NCBI GenBank assembly: GCA_019262145.1
Contig: CP076745.1
Coordinates: 183,093 to 247,092, forward strand
Direction of reading: 5' to 3'
Source of the DNA: Candidatus Methanogranum gryphiswaldense
GTDB lineage: Archaea; Thermoplasmatota; Thermoplasmata; Methanomassiliicoccales; Methanomethylophilaceae
DNA length: 64,000 bases
Shown: one piece after another, positions 9,540 through 18,374 of the stretch
How positions within the stretch are numbered: position 1 is the stretch's first letter
Layout: each line of letters starts with the position of its first letter
Program-made: the position numbers and the translations under genes
Notes under the pieces: model-generated
Databases searched by the model: none
What the model was told of the DNA's origin: nothing
The model's input: only the letters and a program-made list of their open reading frames with translations

Positions 9540-10223
9540 ATGATAAGAGATTGCGAGAACCACGGATATTTCCGCGCAGAGTACTGCCCGATCTGCGGAG
9601 AAGAGGGCAAATTCATAATGAGCGATTATGAGGTTGAAAAGCTAGGAAGGACCATGGCAGGGATCCTTAGGCATGGAAAATTCGAACTCGAGATGGATGA
9701 ACAAGGGTTTGTTGACATCAGGGATATAGTTTCTGCTGTAAAAGAGAGAAATCCACGTATGAAATGGTTGAGGCCCCATCATATCGAGGCAATGGTCGAG
9801 ACAGATCCTAAAGGAAGATATCAGATATCTGGTGCAGACGTCAGAGCCACTTATGGACACACAATAAAATTAAATCTCAATTTGCCAACGGACAATATAC
9901 CATACACACTTTATTATCCAACGACCGATGAAGAGTGCGACATCATCAGAGAGACAGGAATTCTTCCATCTGACAGGTCAATGGTCCATCTTTCTAAGAC
10001 CTACTGGGATGCGGTCAGAGTAGGTTCGATCCGTACAGAGGATCCCGTGATATTGGAGATTGATGTCGTAGGTTGCGAGGAGGCAGGTATAAAGATCGGA
10101 AGGGCTGCAAAAACTGTATTCCTCTGTGATAATGTTCCTCCGGAGTTCCTCATAATCGTCGAAGAAGAAGATATCGACGGCGAGGACGAATACGACGATG
10201 AAGATGGAAAAGGCGAGGATTGA
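9540..10223 (+). CDS. kptA: RNA 2'-phosphotransferase with N-terminal zinc finger
   Basis: Members of the Tpt1/KptA family remove a 2'-phosphate from RNA using NAD+. The body has the family pattern LGRTMAGILRHG, then MDEQGFVDI, then YGHT, followed by a C-terminal acidic tail. C5, H8, C16 and C19 at the start form a small zinc finger typical of archaeal members. The ATG at 9540 follows GGTGA by about five bases and excludes a 15-residue readthrough into folD. The protein is 227 residues. It is the second gene of a folD-kptA-mmp11 run. Archaeal tRNA ligation by RtcB leaves no 2'-phosphate, so the natural substrate is unclear. Confidence 0.88.
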   Translation: MIRDCENHGYFRAEYCPICGEEGKFIMSDYEVEKLGRTMAGILRHGKFELEMDEQGFVDIRDIVSAVKERNPRMKWLRPHHIEAMVETDPKGRYQISGADVRATYGHTIKLNLNLPTDNIPYTLYYPTTDEECDIIRETGILPSDRSMVHLSKTYWDAVRVGSIRTEDPVILEIDVVGCEEAGIKIGRAAKTVFLCDNVPPEFLIIVEEEDIDGEDEYDDEDGKGED

Positions 10224-10224
10224 G

Positions 10225-11175
10225 ATGGTACAGATCCTGAGACCAGATGAGGTCAAGGCCAAGTACGGGCAATTATTCTGTCAGGGATTTCTCACGATGG
10301 TAGATGAGGAAAAGGGTATTGCACAGGTAGTTGAGAAATGTATTTCACGCGGTCCAGGAGAATGGGATATTGTCAACAGAAGGCGCACAGGCGGTGTCAT
10401 CGATGATATCCGCATGGAAGGTCAAACGTTGATAATGAATACCATAATTGGTGAAAGGGAATTGAAGTTTGGACCAGCGTCTGTTGATATGGGTGGACAG
10501 GGGCTTTCCGCGTTAAAGGTCGAAGGCAATGAGGTACGTACCACATGGTATGGTATCGCTGGGGCTTCTGTTGGAATAGGTGCTTGCATACCCCAATGTA
10601 AAGATGTGATAAGGACCGAATATCCAGATGATTTTAGGATCGGCGGGGCCTTTAGGGCACATGTCGATATCATAACACCAAAGATGGTCAGGGTTATCAT
10701 CGGATTAGACGATACGGATACTAAAGAGAAGGGGGCTTCTTGGGTGGTCGCACTTAGACTCGGGACGTCATGCCCAATAGGTAGGTTCATAGATCATAAG
10801 ATAATTCAATTGAATCCAAAGGTTCCAAACAAGACAACCAACTGTTGTTCAACGGCTGTTTCTTTTGCTGTGAAAGAGGAAGACATTCCGTCACTCGTTG
10901 AATATTGCAGAGATTTCATAAAAGAAAACTCTTATTCCGAGGATGCAGTAATGACTGTTTACAAAGGGCTTAAGGTGCCAGAAGCCGTCATGAAGTTCGG
11001 TTGGGACGCAAAGAGCATTATTTTCAATATAGATGACGCGATAAAGATCGCAGAGGAAAACGGCATCCAAATAATATCTGTAACAGGTATGAAAGGCGTT
11101 ATAGGCGCAGTAGCTGCGATCGGATGCTTTGATTATGGGGAAAAGGCCGCAGGAATACCTGAAGATTTTGAGTGA
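10225..11175 (+). CDS. mmp11: Methanogenesis marker protein 11 (TiaS-like)
   Basis: This 316-residue protein matches the methanogen-only marker 11 family. The C-terminal half has IGLDDTDTKEKGASW and IIQLNPKVPNKT, which resemble the kinase domain of TiaS, the enzyme that attaches agmatine to tRNA-Ile2. The N-terminal half (residues 1-150, QGFLTMVDEEKG, GAFRAHVDI) is peculiar to the family. The ATG at 10225 with GGCGAGG ahead is preferred over an upstream in-frame ATG at 10198 inside kptA. The function is unknown. The kptA neighbour and the TiaS likeness suggest an RNA-linked role, which is an inference. Confidence 0.78.
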   Translation: MVQILRPDEVKAKYGQLFCQGFLTMVDEEKGIAQVVEKCISRGPGEWDIVNRRRTGGVIDDIRMEGQTLIMNTIIGERELKFGPASVDMGGQGLSALKVEGNEVRTTWYGIAGASVGIGACIPQCKDVIRTEYPDDFRIGGAFRAHVDIITPKMVRVIIGLDDTDTKEKGASWVVALRLGTSCPIGRFIDHKIIQLNPKVPNKTTNCCSTAVSFAVKEEDIPSLVEYCRDFIKENSYSEDAVMTVYKGLKVPEAVMKFGWDAKSIIFNIDDAIKIAEENGIQIISVTGMKGVIGAVAAIGCFDYGEKAAGIPEDFE

Positions 11176-11181
11176 TTGCTT

Positions 11182-11964
11182 ATGTCCGTACCTACACTGA
11201 TCACGAAGACTGCATATTCTAAGTATGAGAAGCAGTTGTTAAAGGAAGTTATGGAAGGGGGAACCATACCTAATCATCTTGCCATAATAATGGATGGAAA
11301 TCGTAGGTATGCGGAAGAGATACTCGATACCGAAGCAAATGTCGGTCATGGACTAGGGGAATTGAAACTCGAAGAGCTTTTGGATTGGTGTCTCGGGCTT
11401 GGCATAAAGTACGTCACGGTCTTTGCTTTTTCGACAGAGAATTTTTCCAGGGACTCACAAGAGGTCGAATACCTCATGGATCTTTTCGAGGCGTCACTTT
11501 ACAAGGTCGCAGATCTACCCAAGACCCATCAGGAAGGCATGAGAGTTAGGGTGATGGGGGACCGTAAAATACTTTCTGACGGTCTAAGGGAAGCAGTAGA
11601 TTATGCTGAAAGCAAGACCAATATGTATGATAAATTCAACTTCACAATAGCAATGGCATATGGTAGCAGACAGGAGATAATCTGTGCTGTGAAGGATATA
11701 GCACGTAAGGTAAAGGACGGGGAGATGACCTTGGAGGATATCTCTGAGGAAACGTTCTCGCAACATCTTTACACATCAGAACTTCCGGATCCGGATCTGA
11801 TACTTCGTACCTCTGGAGAGATAAGGATCTCAAATTTCCTTCTTTGGCAGATAGCATATTCGGAACTTTATTTCACGGATGTTTATTGGCCAGGGTTCAG
11901 GTATATCGATCTTTTGAGGGCCATAAGATCGTACCAGCAGCGTATCAGGCGTTATGGGGTATGA
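11182..11964 (+). CDS. uppS: Isoprenyl (cis-prenyl) diphosphate synthase
   Basis: This 260-residue cis-prenyltransferase makes the long polyprenyl diphosphate used as glycan carrier lipid. Family motifs are present in order: HLAIIMDGNRRYA with the catalytic Asp, GHGLGELKLEE, FAFSTENFSR, and the C-terminal LRTSGEIRISNFLLWQ with SELYFT. Translation can start at TTG 11176 or ATG 11182; the ATG is preferred. The gene abuts mmp11 and overlaps the usable start region of the next gene, so it is part of one transcript. Confidence 0.93.
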   Translation: MSVPTLITKTAYSKYEKQLLKEVMEGGTIPNHLAIIMDGNRRYAEEILDTEANVGHGLGELKLEELLDWCLGLGIKYVTVFAFSTENFSRDSQEVEYLMDLFEASLYKVADLPKTHQEGMRVRVMGDRKILSDGLREAVDYAESKTNMYDKFNFTIAMAYGSRQEIICAVKDIARKVKDGEMTLEDISEETFSQHLYTSELPDPDLILRTSGEIRISNFLLWQIAYSELYFTDVYWPGFRYIDLLRAIRSYQQRIRRYGV

Positions 11965-11965
11965 G

Positions 11966-13687
11966 ATGTCTTCAGACGTCATTTTCTTACATGCACCCAG
12001 TGTTTATGATTTTAGGAAGAAGCCGATATTCTATGGACCGGTAAGCGATGTAATTCCCTCATCGCCGGTGTTTGAATGTTATCCGATCGGATTCATGACA
12101 ATTTCTTCTCATCTTGAGGCTGCAGGGTTCAAGACCAGGATAGTGAATATCGCGGTCCAGATGCTACAGAGTGAAAAATTCGATGTTGAAAAGAAGATAA
12201 AATCACTTGAGGCGGATGTATTCGCCATAGACCTTCATTGGATGCCGCACGCGCACGGAGCGATAGAGCTCGCGAAGATAGTAAAAAAATATCATCCTGA
12301 ATCCAAAGTTGAGTTTGGAGGATTCACATCTTCTTATTTTTGGGAAGAGCTCATCAATAGGCCGGAAATAGATCTCGTGATGTGTGGTGATACGACAGAG
12401 GTGCCCACAGTAAAATTGATGGAAACATTGAGCAGAGGGGGAGATCTATCAGAAGTTCCGAATCTTGTTTGGAAGGATAAAACTGGAAAGGCTCACAACA
12501 ATGGTCTGACATATTCTCTTGAATCTTTGGATGAAGTGATATTTGATTATGGAGATATGATCAGATGTGTGATGAGGACGATGGACATCAAAGGCGCGCT
12601 TCCTTGGTATGGGTGGGATAAGACCCCATTGACATCGGTTTTCACTGTCAGAGGATGTTCTATCAATTGTGCGGAATGCGGCGGATCACATTTTGCTAAT
12701 GAAAAAGTTGTATGTAGAAGAGCACCCGCATACAGAAGTCCTGAGAAATTGGCCGAGGATCTAGAGGGTATACAGAATTATCTGAAATCCCCTGTATTCA
12801 TTGTCGGGGACCTAAGACAACACAGCATGGATTATGCAGACAGGTTCCTGAAAGAGGTCAAGGAGAGAGGTATACAGAATCACGCTGTCATAGAATTATT
12901 CAATGGTGCCAACGTAGAATATTTTAAAAAGGTCGATAGGGCCTTCGAAGGCGGATGGAGCATTGAATTCTCCCCAGATTCATATGATGAGGAGGTCAGG
13001 ATGGCATTGGGTAAGGGTTATACCAATGAGAATATAGACAGGACTGTCGAATCAGCATTCAAAAGTGGATGTGATAGAATGGACATGTTCTACATGAACG
13101 GCCTTCCTTTTCAGACTATTGACAGTGCCATGGACAGCGCTAAAGCATCCAAAAAATTATGGGGGCTTGTGAAAAAAGAAGATAGGTTCTTCATCTATAA
13201 CGCACCATTCGCACCATTCGTAGATCCCGGCAGCAGAGTATTCGAAGATCCTGAGAGATGGGGATACAAACTTTATGCAAGAACATTGGAAGAGCACCGT
13301 CAGAGGTTGGACAATCCTTCTTGGAAATATGTCTTGTCATATGAGACCAAATGGATGAATCGTGACGATATCGCTGAAGTATCATACGATGCCGCCAATG
13401 TATTGGCGACAATGGAGTACGAAAGCGGACGGATATCAGAAGATACACTAAATGCTAGGAAGGGAAGAACCGAGACCGCACGTTCGCTCATGCATGATAT
13501 CGATCAAATAATGAAGATCGAAGACAGAGAGCAGCGTGAAGCGAAGCTTTGGGAAACAAAGGACAGAAGTAAAGATCTTGTCAATTCGACGATATGCAAC
13601 AAGAACGATCTTGATTGGAATGCGGGTTCGATATATACCAACGGATTCCGTGTGGTATCAGGGCTCATGAAAAGAAGAAGACATTGA
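11966..13687 (+). CDS. B12-binding/radical SAM protein (Ta0216-like family)
   Basis: This 573-residue protein has a cobalamin-binding Rossmann domain (about residues 1-160; DVIFLHAPSVYDF at the start) followed by a radical SAM barrel with C231-x3-C235-x2-C238 in RGCSINCAECGG. The layout and sequence recall the Thermoplasmata family typified by Ta0216, whose reaction is unknown. B12 radical SAM enzymes commonly methylate unreactive carbons. An upstream ATG at 11954 is in frame; 11966 follows GGGG by several bases and avoids overlap with uppS. The uppS neighbour makes a lipid or carrier-lipid modification conceivable, but nothing in the sequence proves it. Confidence 0.82.
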   Translation: MSSDVIFLHAPSVYDFRKKPIFYGPVSDVIPSSPVFECYPIGFMTISSHLEAAGFKTRIVNIAVQMLQSEKFDVEKKIKSLEADVFAIDLHWMPHAHGAIELAKIVKKYHPESKVEFGGFTSSYFWEELINRPEIDLVMCGDTTEVPTVKLMETLSRGGDLSEVPNLVWKDKTGKAHNNGLTYSLESLDEVIFDYGDMIRCVMRTMDIKGALPWYGWDKTPLTSVFTVRGCSINCAECGGSHFANEKVVCRRAPAYRSPEKLAEDLEGIQNYLKSPVFIVGDLRQHSMDYADRFLKEVKERGIQNHAVIELFNGANVEYFKKVDRAFEGGWSIEFSPDSYDEEVRMALGKGYTNENIDRTVESAFKSGCDRMDMFYMNGLPFQTIDSAMDSAKASKKLWGLVKKEDRFFIYNAPFAPFVDPGSRVFEDPERWGYKLYARTLEEHRQRLDNPSWKYVLSYETKWMNRDDIAEVSYDAANVLATMEYESGRISEDTLNARKGRTETARSLMHDIDQIMKIEDREQREAKLWETKDRSKDLVNSTICNKNDLDWNAGSIYTNGFRVVSGLMKRRRH

Positions 13688-13721
13688 TCTGTCCATTCTA
13701 CATTGTTAGTATAATATAAGA

Positions 13722-13735
13722 GAGGGCAAGCCCTC
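13722..13735. terminator. Hairpin between convergent genes
   Basis: GAGGG-CAAG-CCCTC forms a short perfect stem-loop between the ends of the radical SAM gene and proC, overlapping the proC stop. On the plus strand it is followed within a few bases by a T-rich stretch, so it may act as a terminator. Confidence 0.35.
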
Positions 13736-14576
13736 ATTTGGTTTTTCCCAGTTCAATGGATCTTCTTATTGAGGAGTTAACAGCCTCTACGACAGTAGAC
13801 TCAAATCCTTGGTCATTGAGAACTTTAACACCTTCTATGGTGGTCCCTCCCGGTGAGCAAACTCCGTCGATCAACTGTTCAGGGGTCATTCCGCTTTCAA
13901 GTATCATTCTTCCAGCACCAATCATGGATTGTGCTGCAAGTTCAGTGGCAGCTTTCCTAGGCAGTCCAGCTAATACACCTGAATCAGATATCGCTCTGAT
14001 CATCATATACATGAATGCAGGAGAACTTCCACTCACACCTGTGACTGCATCTAGATCGCATTCTCTTACCTCAACAGCTAAACCTAGTGCTGAAAATATG
14101 GTGTTTGTTGTGTGCATATCTTCATCAGTGGCATTTGTTCCTCTAACGTATCCTGATGCGCCTTCGAGAACCATGCAACAATGATTTGGCATAACTCTTA
14201 TAATTCTGCTGTCTGGCACATATTGATTTAAGGTGTTTATTTTTACCCCTGCGGCAATGCTTATCAATAGGTGGTTGTGACCTAATTTTAAGTGTTCTTC
14301 TTCAAAGAGTGCAGGAATCTGTTTCGGTTTAATAGCAAGTATCAGGATATCTGCTTTTTTTGCCACCTCGGCTGCGTTTTTGTATGTATCGATGCCGTAC
14401 GATTGAGATATTTTATTACGGGTATCTTCGGTCGGGGCGCAGGCGATAATTTCATCAACATCATAGACCTTTTTTTCAATAAGTCCCTTGATCATAGCGC
14501 CTGCCATTCTGCCTGCTCCGATGAATCCAATCTTAGTCGTCATTTTATCTGCCAGATATATTGTGTTTTTACACAT
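13734..14576 (-). CDS. proC: Pyrroline-5-carboxylate reductase
   Basis: ProC reduces pyrroline-5-carboxylate to proline with NAD(P)H. The nucleotide-binding motif IGFIGAGRMAGAMIKG is near the N-terminus, and the C-terminal dimer domain shows VTGVSGSSPAFMYM and SPGGTTIEG. The full frame (280 residues) starts at 14576, about 30 bp from a TATA-like stretch and with GGAGAGG 10 bases ahead. The family N-terminus would fit better with the inner ATG at 14543, which lacks a ribosome binding site, so the start is open. It is divergent from the fpo operon. Confidence 0.92.
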   Translation of the reverse strand: MCKNTIYLADKMTTKIGFIGAGRMAGAMIKGLIEKKVYDVDEIIACAPTEDTRNKISQSYGIDTYKNAAEVAKKADILILAIKPKQIPALFEEEHLKLGHNHLLISIAAGVKINTLNQYVPDSRIIRVMPNHCCMVLEGASGYVRGTNATDEDMHTTNTIFSALGLAVEVRECDLDAVTGVSGSSPAFMYMMIRAISDSGVLAGLPRKAATELAAQSMIGAGRMILESGMTPEQLIDGVCSPGGTTIEGVKVLNDQGFESTVVEAVNSSIRRSIELGKTK

Positions 14577-14629
14577 TAAATAGGTTCCTCTCCCTATAAT
14601 AATATTAATAAAAATGCGTGCGTGAAACG

Positions 14630-14638
14630 TTATATATT
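14630..14638 (+). promoter_or_regulatory. TATA box of the fpo operon
   Basis: TTATATATT is centred 27 bp upstream of the fpoA ATG at 14661. That spacing puts the transcription start at or next to the start codon and supports a leaderless first gene. Confidence 0.6.
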
Positions 14639-14660
14639 AACAAAACATGCAGGACCACCA

Positions 14661-15023
14661 ATGTCACTAATTATGACCTATCTACCATTGGTCGTCGTGA
14701 GCATAATCGCTCTCGGTTTCGCACCTTTGTCGTGGTTAGTATCGAGGTTCATCAGACCTACTAAAACGACCGCGTGGATGGAGACAACATATGAGTGCGG
14801 TTCGGAACCAATCGGAGAGGCTCACGTTCAGTTCAAATTCCAATATTATTCTTTTGCAATTATTTTTGTAGTTTTTGATCTGGTCGCAACTTTCCTCATG
14901 GTTTGGGCCGTTGCTTTTGGAGGCCTTTCAACAATGGCCACCATATGGATGCTCATCTTCTTCGCGATCATGATATTGGGTGTGACATACGCTCTCAAAA
15001 AGGAGGAACACGTATGGATATGA
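14661..15023 (+). CDS. fpoA: Fpo complex subunit A (NuoA-like)
   Basis: This 120-residue membrane subunit of the proton- or sodium-pumping Fpo (complex I-like) machine has three predicted transmembrane helices and the loop TTYECGSEPIGEAHVQFKFQ, the NuoA signature. An in-frame GTG at 14622 lies upstream of the TATA box, so the leaderless ATG at 14661 is chosen. The last codons overlap fpoB. It opens a tight twelve-gene operon running to 25143. Confidence 0.93.
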   Translation: MSLIMTYLPLVVVSIIALGFAPLSWLVSRFIRPTKTTAWMETTYECGSEPIGEAHVQFKFQYYSFAIIFVVFDLVATFLMVWAVAFGGLSTMATIWMLIFFAIMILGVTYALKKEEHVWI

Positions 15024-15577
15024 GTCTCTACCCCCACGCCGTTGCAATGAGTGCAGAGGAGTTCACGACATGGTCTTCAGCCATGATCAACGATCTGCTC
15101 TCTGCGGGTACGAAAAAGACCGTCGACAAACTGACTGGACCAATTTGGTCCTGGGCAATGAAAAATTCTATGCACCCTCTGCACTGGGGCCTTGCATGCT
15201 GCGCTCTTGAGATGGCAGCGGCATCCGCACCTCGTTTTGATGCAGAAAGGTATGGAATGATCTACAGGTCTTCTCCTAGGCAGACTGATATCCTTCTGGT
15301 AAATGGCTGGATCTCTAAGAAGATCCGTCCAGAGATCAGACGTCTTTACGAACAGATACCTAACCCCAAGTGGGTCGTGGCAATGGGCGAATGTGCAATA
15401 TCCGGAGGACCCTGGTACGATTCATATAATACCGTTCAGGGACTGGATCAGATCCTTCCTGTTGATGTATATATCCCAGGATGTCCCGCAAGACCTGATG
15501 CAATGATCGACGGATTCATGCTTTTACAGAAGAAGATCGATGACTACTTCGCAAGAGGGGTTTTCCTGGAGGACTGA
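15014..15577 (+). CDS. fpoB: Fpo complex subunit B (NuoB-like, N2 cluster)
   Basis: This 187-residue peripheral subunit binds the terminal [4Fe-4S] cluster N2. The ligands are visible as the adjacent cysteines in GLACCALEM, the Cys in MGECAISGG and the Cys in PGCPARPDA. The ATG at 15014 has a perfect AAGGAGG eight bases ahead and overlaps the end of fpoA. A longer frame from 14903 would run through fpoA and is rejected. Electrons pass from FpoB to the membrane-embedded carrier site. Confidence 0.95.
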   Translation: MDMSLYPHAVAMSAEEFTTWSSAMINDLLSAGTKKTVDKLTGPIWSWAMKNSMHPLHWGLACCALEMAAASAPRFDAERYGMIYRSSPRQTDILLVNGWISKKIRPEIRRLYEQIPNPKWVVAMGECAISGGPWYDSYNTVQGLDQILPVDVYIPGCPARPDAMIDGFMLLQKKIDDYFARGVFLED

Positions 15578-15581
15578 GTAA

Positions 15582-16055
15582 ATGGATACAAATGCTGTTT
15601 ATCAGAAACCTTCTGAAGATGAGATCAAGACTCTGCTTTCCGAGAAATTCGGAGATTCGGTTCAAGTTACTAAGACAGAAACTAGAAGAGTTTATGCAAT
15701 TGTTAAAAGGGAAAGCATACACAAGGTTTGCGAGTATATTCATGACAATTTGACGTTCGAACATATTTCGACTGTCATCGGTGTTGATATGGTAAGTAAT
15801 ATGCGTGTTGTTTACCACATTAACAATTATTTTAACGGATGTGTCATAGAGTTGACCGTCGATGTTCCTAATGAGGATCTTCATATAGCTTCCATATCAG
15901 ACATCTGGGTCGGTGGAAATTGGCATGAGAGAGAGACATGGGAATTGTTCGGAATATTCTTTGACGGACATCCAAAACTAGAGAGACTTCTTACACCTGA
16001 TACATACGAGTTCTATCCGTTCAGGAAGTCTTATAAGATGAGGGGGCAGGAATGA
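15582..16055 (+). CDS. fpoC: Fpo complex subunit C (NuoC-like)
   Basis: This 157-residue peripheral subunit of the 30-kDa complex I family has HERETWELFGIFFDGHP followed by YPFRKSYKMRG, the conserved block that contacts FpoB and FpoD. The stop overlaps the fpoD start by 4 bp. Confidence 0.93.
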   Translation: MDTNAVYQKPSEDEIKTLLSEKFGDSVQVTKTETRRVYAIVKRESIHKVCEYIHDNLTFEHISTVIGVDMVSNMRVVYHINNYFNGCVIELTVDVPNEDLHIASISDIWVGGNWHERETWELFGIFFDGHPKLERLLTPDTYEFYPFRKSYKMRGQE

Positions 16056-17197
16056 TGGAAAGAGATCTTATGGATATAAGAGCAGAGACCGATGAGCTCA
16101 CTACCGATAAGATGTGGGTCATCATGGGTCCTCAGCACCCGTTCTCTCACGGACTGTGGACGCTCAAAGTTGAGCTCGACGGAGAGATCATCACTGATGC
16201 AGAGCCGATAGTAGGATATCTGCACAGGGGATGGGAAAAAGAGTGTGAGAACAGACCATATGCGAAAATCGTTCCGATGGCCGATCGTCTTTGTTACGCG
16301 GCCTCGATGACATATTCTCATCTTTATTGTATGACCGTTGAGAAAGCTCTCGACATTGAAGTACCTGAGAAAGCGCAGTACATCAGGGTAGTTTCTGATG
16401 AGATATGCCGTATCAGTTCGCACCTCATGTGGTTGGCTGCCGTTGGTACTGACCTTGGAAACTTTACGGTTTTCCTTTGGTGCATGAGGGAAAGAGAGTA
16501 TTGGATGGATCTTTTTGTTAGACTTTGTGGAGCAAGGATGACAACTAACTACCCCCGTATCGGAGGAGTGAGGAATGACATTACAGATCTTTTCGACAGA
16601 GATGTTGACAGATGCACAGAGCATTTTGAGAAGTCCTTGTGGGACATTATCACTTTGATCGATGATTCTTCAATATTCGTCTCAAGAATGAAAGGTACCG
16701 GAATTCTTACGCGTGAGCAGTGTGTAAACCTCGGAATAACGGGACCTGCCATGAGAGGAAACGGCGTGGACTTTGATATTCGCCGTGACGATCCGTACGA
16801 GACTTATGGTAAGATTGATTTCGAAGTACCCGTCATGAATGATGGAGATTCATACTCCAGATACATGGTCAGGGTCGAGGAGCTTTTCCAGTCCTGTAGG
16901 ATCATAAAGCAGGCAATGCAGAAGATCAGGGCAATAGGAAAGAATGCGCCATATAGACTCAAAGTACCTACTAATGTACCAGCTTGTACTGCAATGTGTA
17001 GACTCGAAGATCCACGTGGAGAGTCTCTGATGTACCTTGTGGCCGATGGAAGCGGAAAGCCTTATAGGTTGAAAGTACGCAGTCCGATATTTACGAACGT
17101 TTCAGCATCTAAACCGTTGGTCGTTGGAAGCAGGATCGCAGATGTTCCTGCTATAATGGCCATGATAGATATGTGTCTTGGAGAGACTGACAGGTGA
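16052..17197 (+). CDS. fpoD: Fpo complex subunit D (NuoD-like)
   Basis: This 381-residue 49-kDa-type subunit lines the electron acceptor site with FpoB. It has MGPQHPFSHGLWTLK at the N-terminus, GYLHRGWEK, and the C-terminal DPRGESLMYLVADGSGKPYR. The nickel-binding cysteines of related hydrogenases are absent, as expected for complex I-like enzymes. Two consecutive ATG codons begin the frame; the first makes an ATGA overlap with fpoC. Confidence 0.95.
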   Translation: MMERDLMDIRAETDELTTDKMWVIMGPQHPFSHGLWTLKVELDGEIITDAEPIVGYLHRGWEKECENRPYAKIVPMADRLCYAASMTYSHLYCMTVEKALDIEVPEKAQYIRVVSDEICRISSHLMWLAAVGTDLGNFTVFLWCMREREYWMDLFVRLCGARMTTNYPRIGGVRNDITDLFDRDVDRCTEHFEKSLWDIITLIDDSSIFVSRMKGTGILTREQCVNLGITGPAMRGNGVDFDIRRDDPYETYGKIDFEVPVMNDGDSYSRYMVRVEELFQSCRIIKQAMQKIRAIGKNAPYRLKVPTNVPACTAMCRLEDPRGESLMYLVADGSGKPYRLKVRSPIFTNVSASKPLVVGSRIADVPAIMAMIDMCLGETDR

Positions 17198-17201
17198 TAA
17201 T

Positions 17202-18374
17202 ATGGCATATAGTAGTATTCTTAATTGGATCACCTTCAACGACTTGATGCAGAATCCTTGGTACCCTTATGGTAACACATACAATCTTCCTTTCGATATA
17301 GCCTATAAGCTGTGGGAAATAATCGGCGGAGCCATAGCCTGGCTCATTAACCTATTGATTCCTGGCAACGCGGTTTCCACATGGCTTATTTCAGATGGAG
17401 TTTGTGTGGGTGGAGCGCTCATCATTTTCATGATCGTGATCTTCCTGGTGGTCTTCATATGTACTCTGATATCACTTTGGATGGAGCGTAAGGTCCTCGG
17501 AAGGGTCATGGACAGAAGGGGAACGATGATTGGAATGAAGGGATTCCTTCAGTGTGTAGCTGATGGACTTAAGACCTTCATGAAAGAGAACACAATCCCC
17601 AAGAAGGTCGACAAGATGACCTATATGTGGACGCTTTCACTGGTCATTGGTGTATCTGTGCTCATAGCATGTATGATACCCTTGTCTGGAAGATGGTTTG
17701 TAGTCAATTACGACACAGGTCTTCTAATAATCATGGCGTTCTTTGCCCTGGCACCCTTCTTCATCCTTGTTTCAGGATGGGCACAGAATAACAAATATTC
17801 TTTGATCGGTGGTATGAGAGCTGCAGAGCTTATGATCTCTTATGAGGTCCCAATGCTCATTATGATATCATCTGCTTGTTTACTGGCAGGCAGCTTCAAC
17901 ATCGGAGATATCGTCAATGCACAGCGCGATGTATGGTTCATCATACCCATGATCGTTGGTTTCATCACATTCCTTTTCTGCGCTACAGCGGAAGCAGAAC
18001 GTACACCGTTCGATATCGCGGAAGCAGAAGCTGAATTAGTCGAAGGATGGCAGACCGAGTACGCAGGAATGAAGTGGGGATTAATCATGCTCGGTGATTA
18101 CTTCAGAGGATACGTATCATGTGCAATGATAACCATTATCTTCTTGGGCGGATGGAATATACCATTTGTATCGGATAGCGTGAATAATTTCTTGCCAGAG
18201 GTCGTGTTCTTGTTGAAGACATGGTTTGTGTTCTTCCTCATGATCATGATAAGGGCGGCACTCCCAAGGGTCAGGACAGATCAGATAGTCAATATCGGAT
18301 GGAAGGTTTTCATGCCATTGTCGGTAGTTAACTTTGTGATAGTTCTTCTTCTAAAGTTAGGAGGGATATACTGA
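17202..18374 (+). CDS. fpoH: Fpo complex subunit H (NuoH-like)
   Basis: This 390-residue membrane subunit connects the peripheral arm to the ion-pumping arm. Typical blocks are WMERKVLGRVMDRRG, the DGLKTFMKE loop and the acidic ATAEAERTPFDIAEAEAELV region. About eight transmembrane segments are evident. AGGTGAT just before the ATG at 17202 sets the start. An upstream in-frame ATG at 17178 lies inside fpoD. The stop shares one base with fpoI. Confidence 0.95.
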   Translation: MAYSSILNWITFNDLMQNPWYPYGNTYNLPFDIAYKLWEIIGGAIAWLINLLIPGNAVSTWLISDGVCVGGALIIFMIVIFLVVFICTLISLWMERKVLGRVMDRRGTMIGMKGFLQCVADGLKTFMKENTIPKKVDKMTYMWTLSLVIGVSVLIACMIPLSGRWFVVNYDTGLLIIMAFFALAPFFILVSGWAQNNKYSLIGGMRAAELMISYEVPMLIMISSACLLAGSFNIGDIVNAQRDVWFIIPMIVGFITFLFCATAEAERTPFDIAEAEAELVEGWQTEYAGMKWGLIMLGDYFRGYVSCAMITIIFLGGWNIPFVSDSVNNFLPEVVFLLKTWFVFFLMIMIRAALPRVRTDQIVNIGWKVFMPLSVVNFVIVLLLKLGGIY

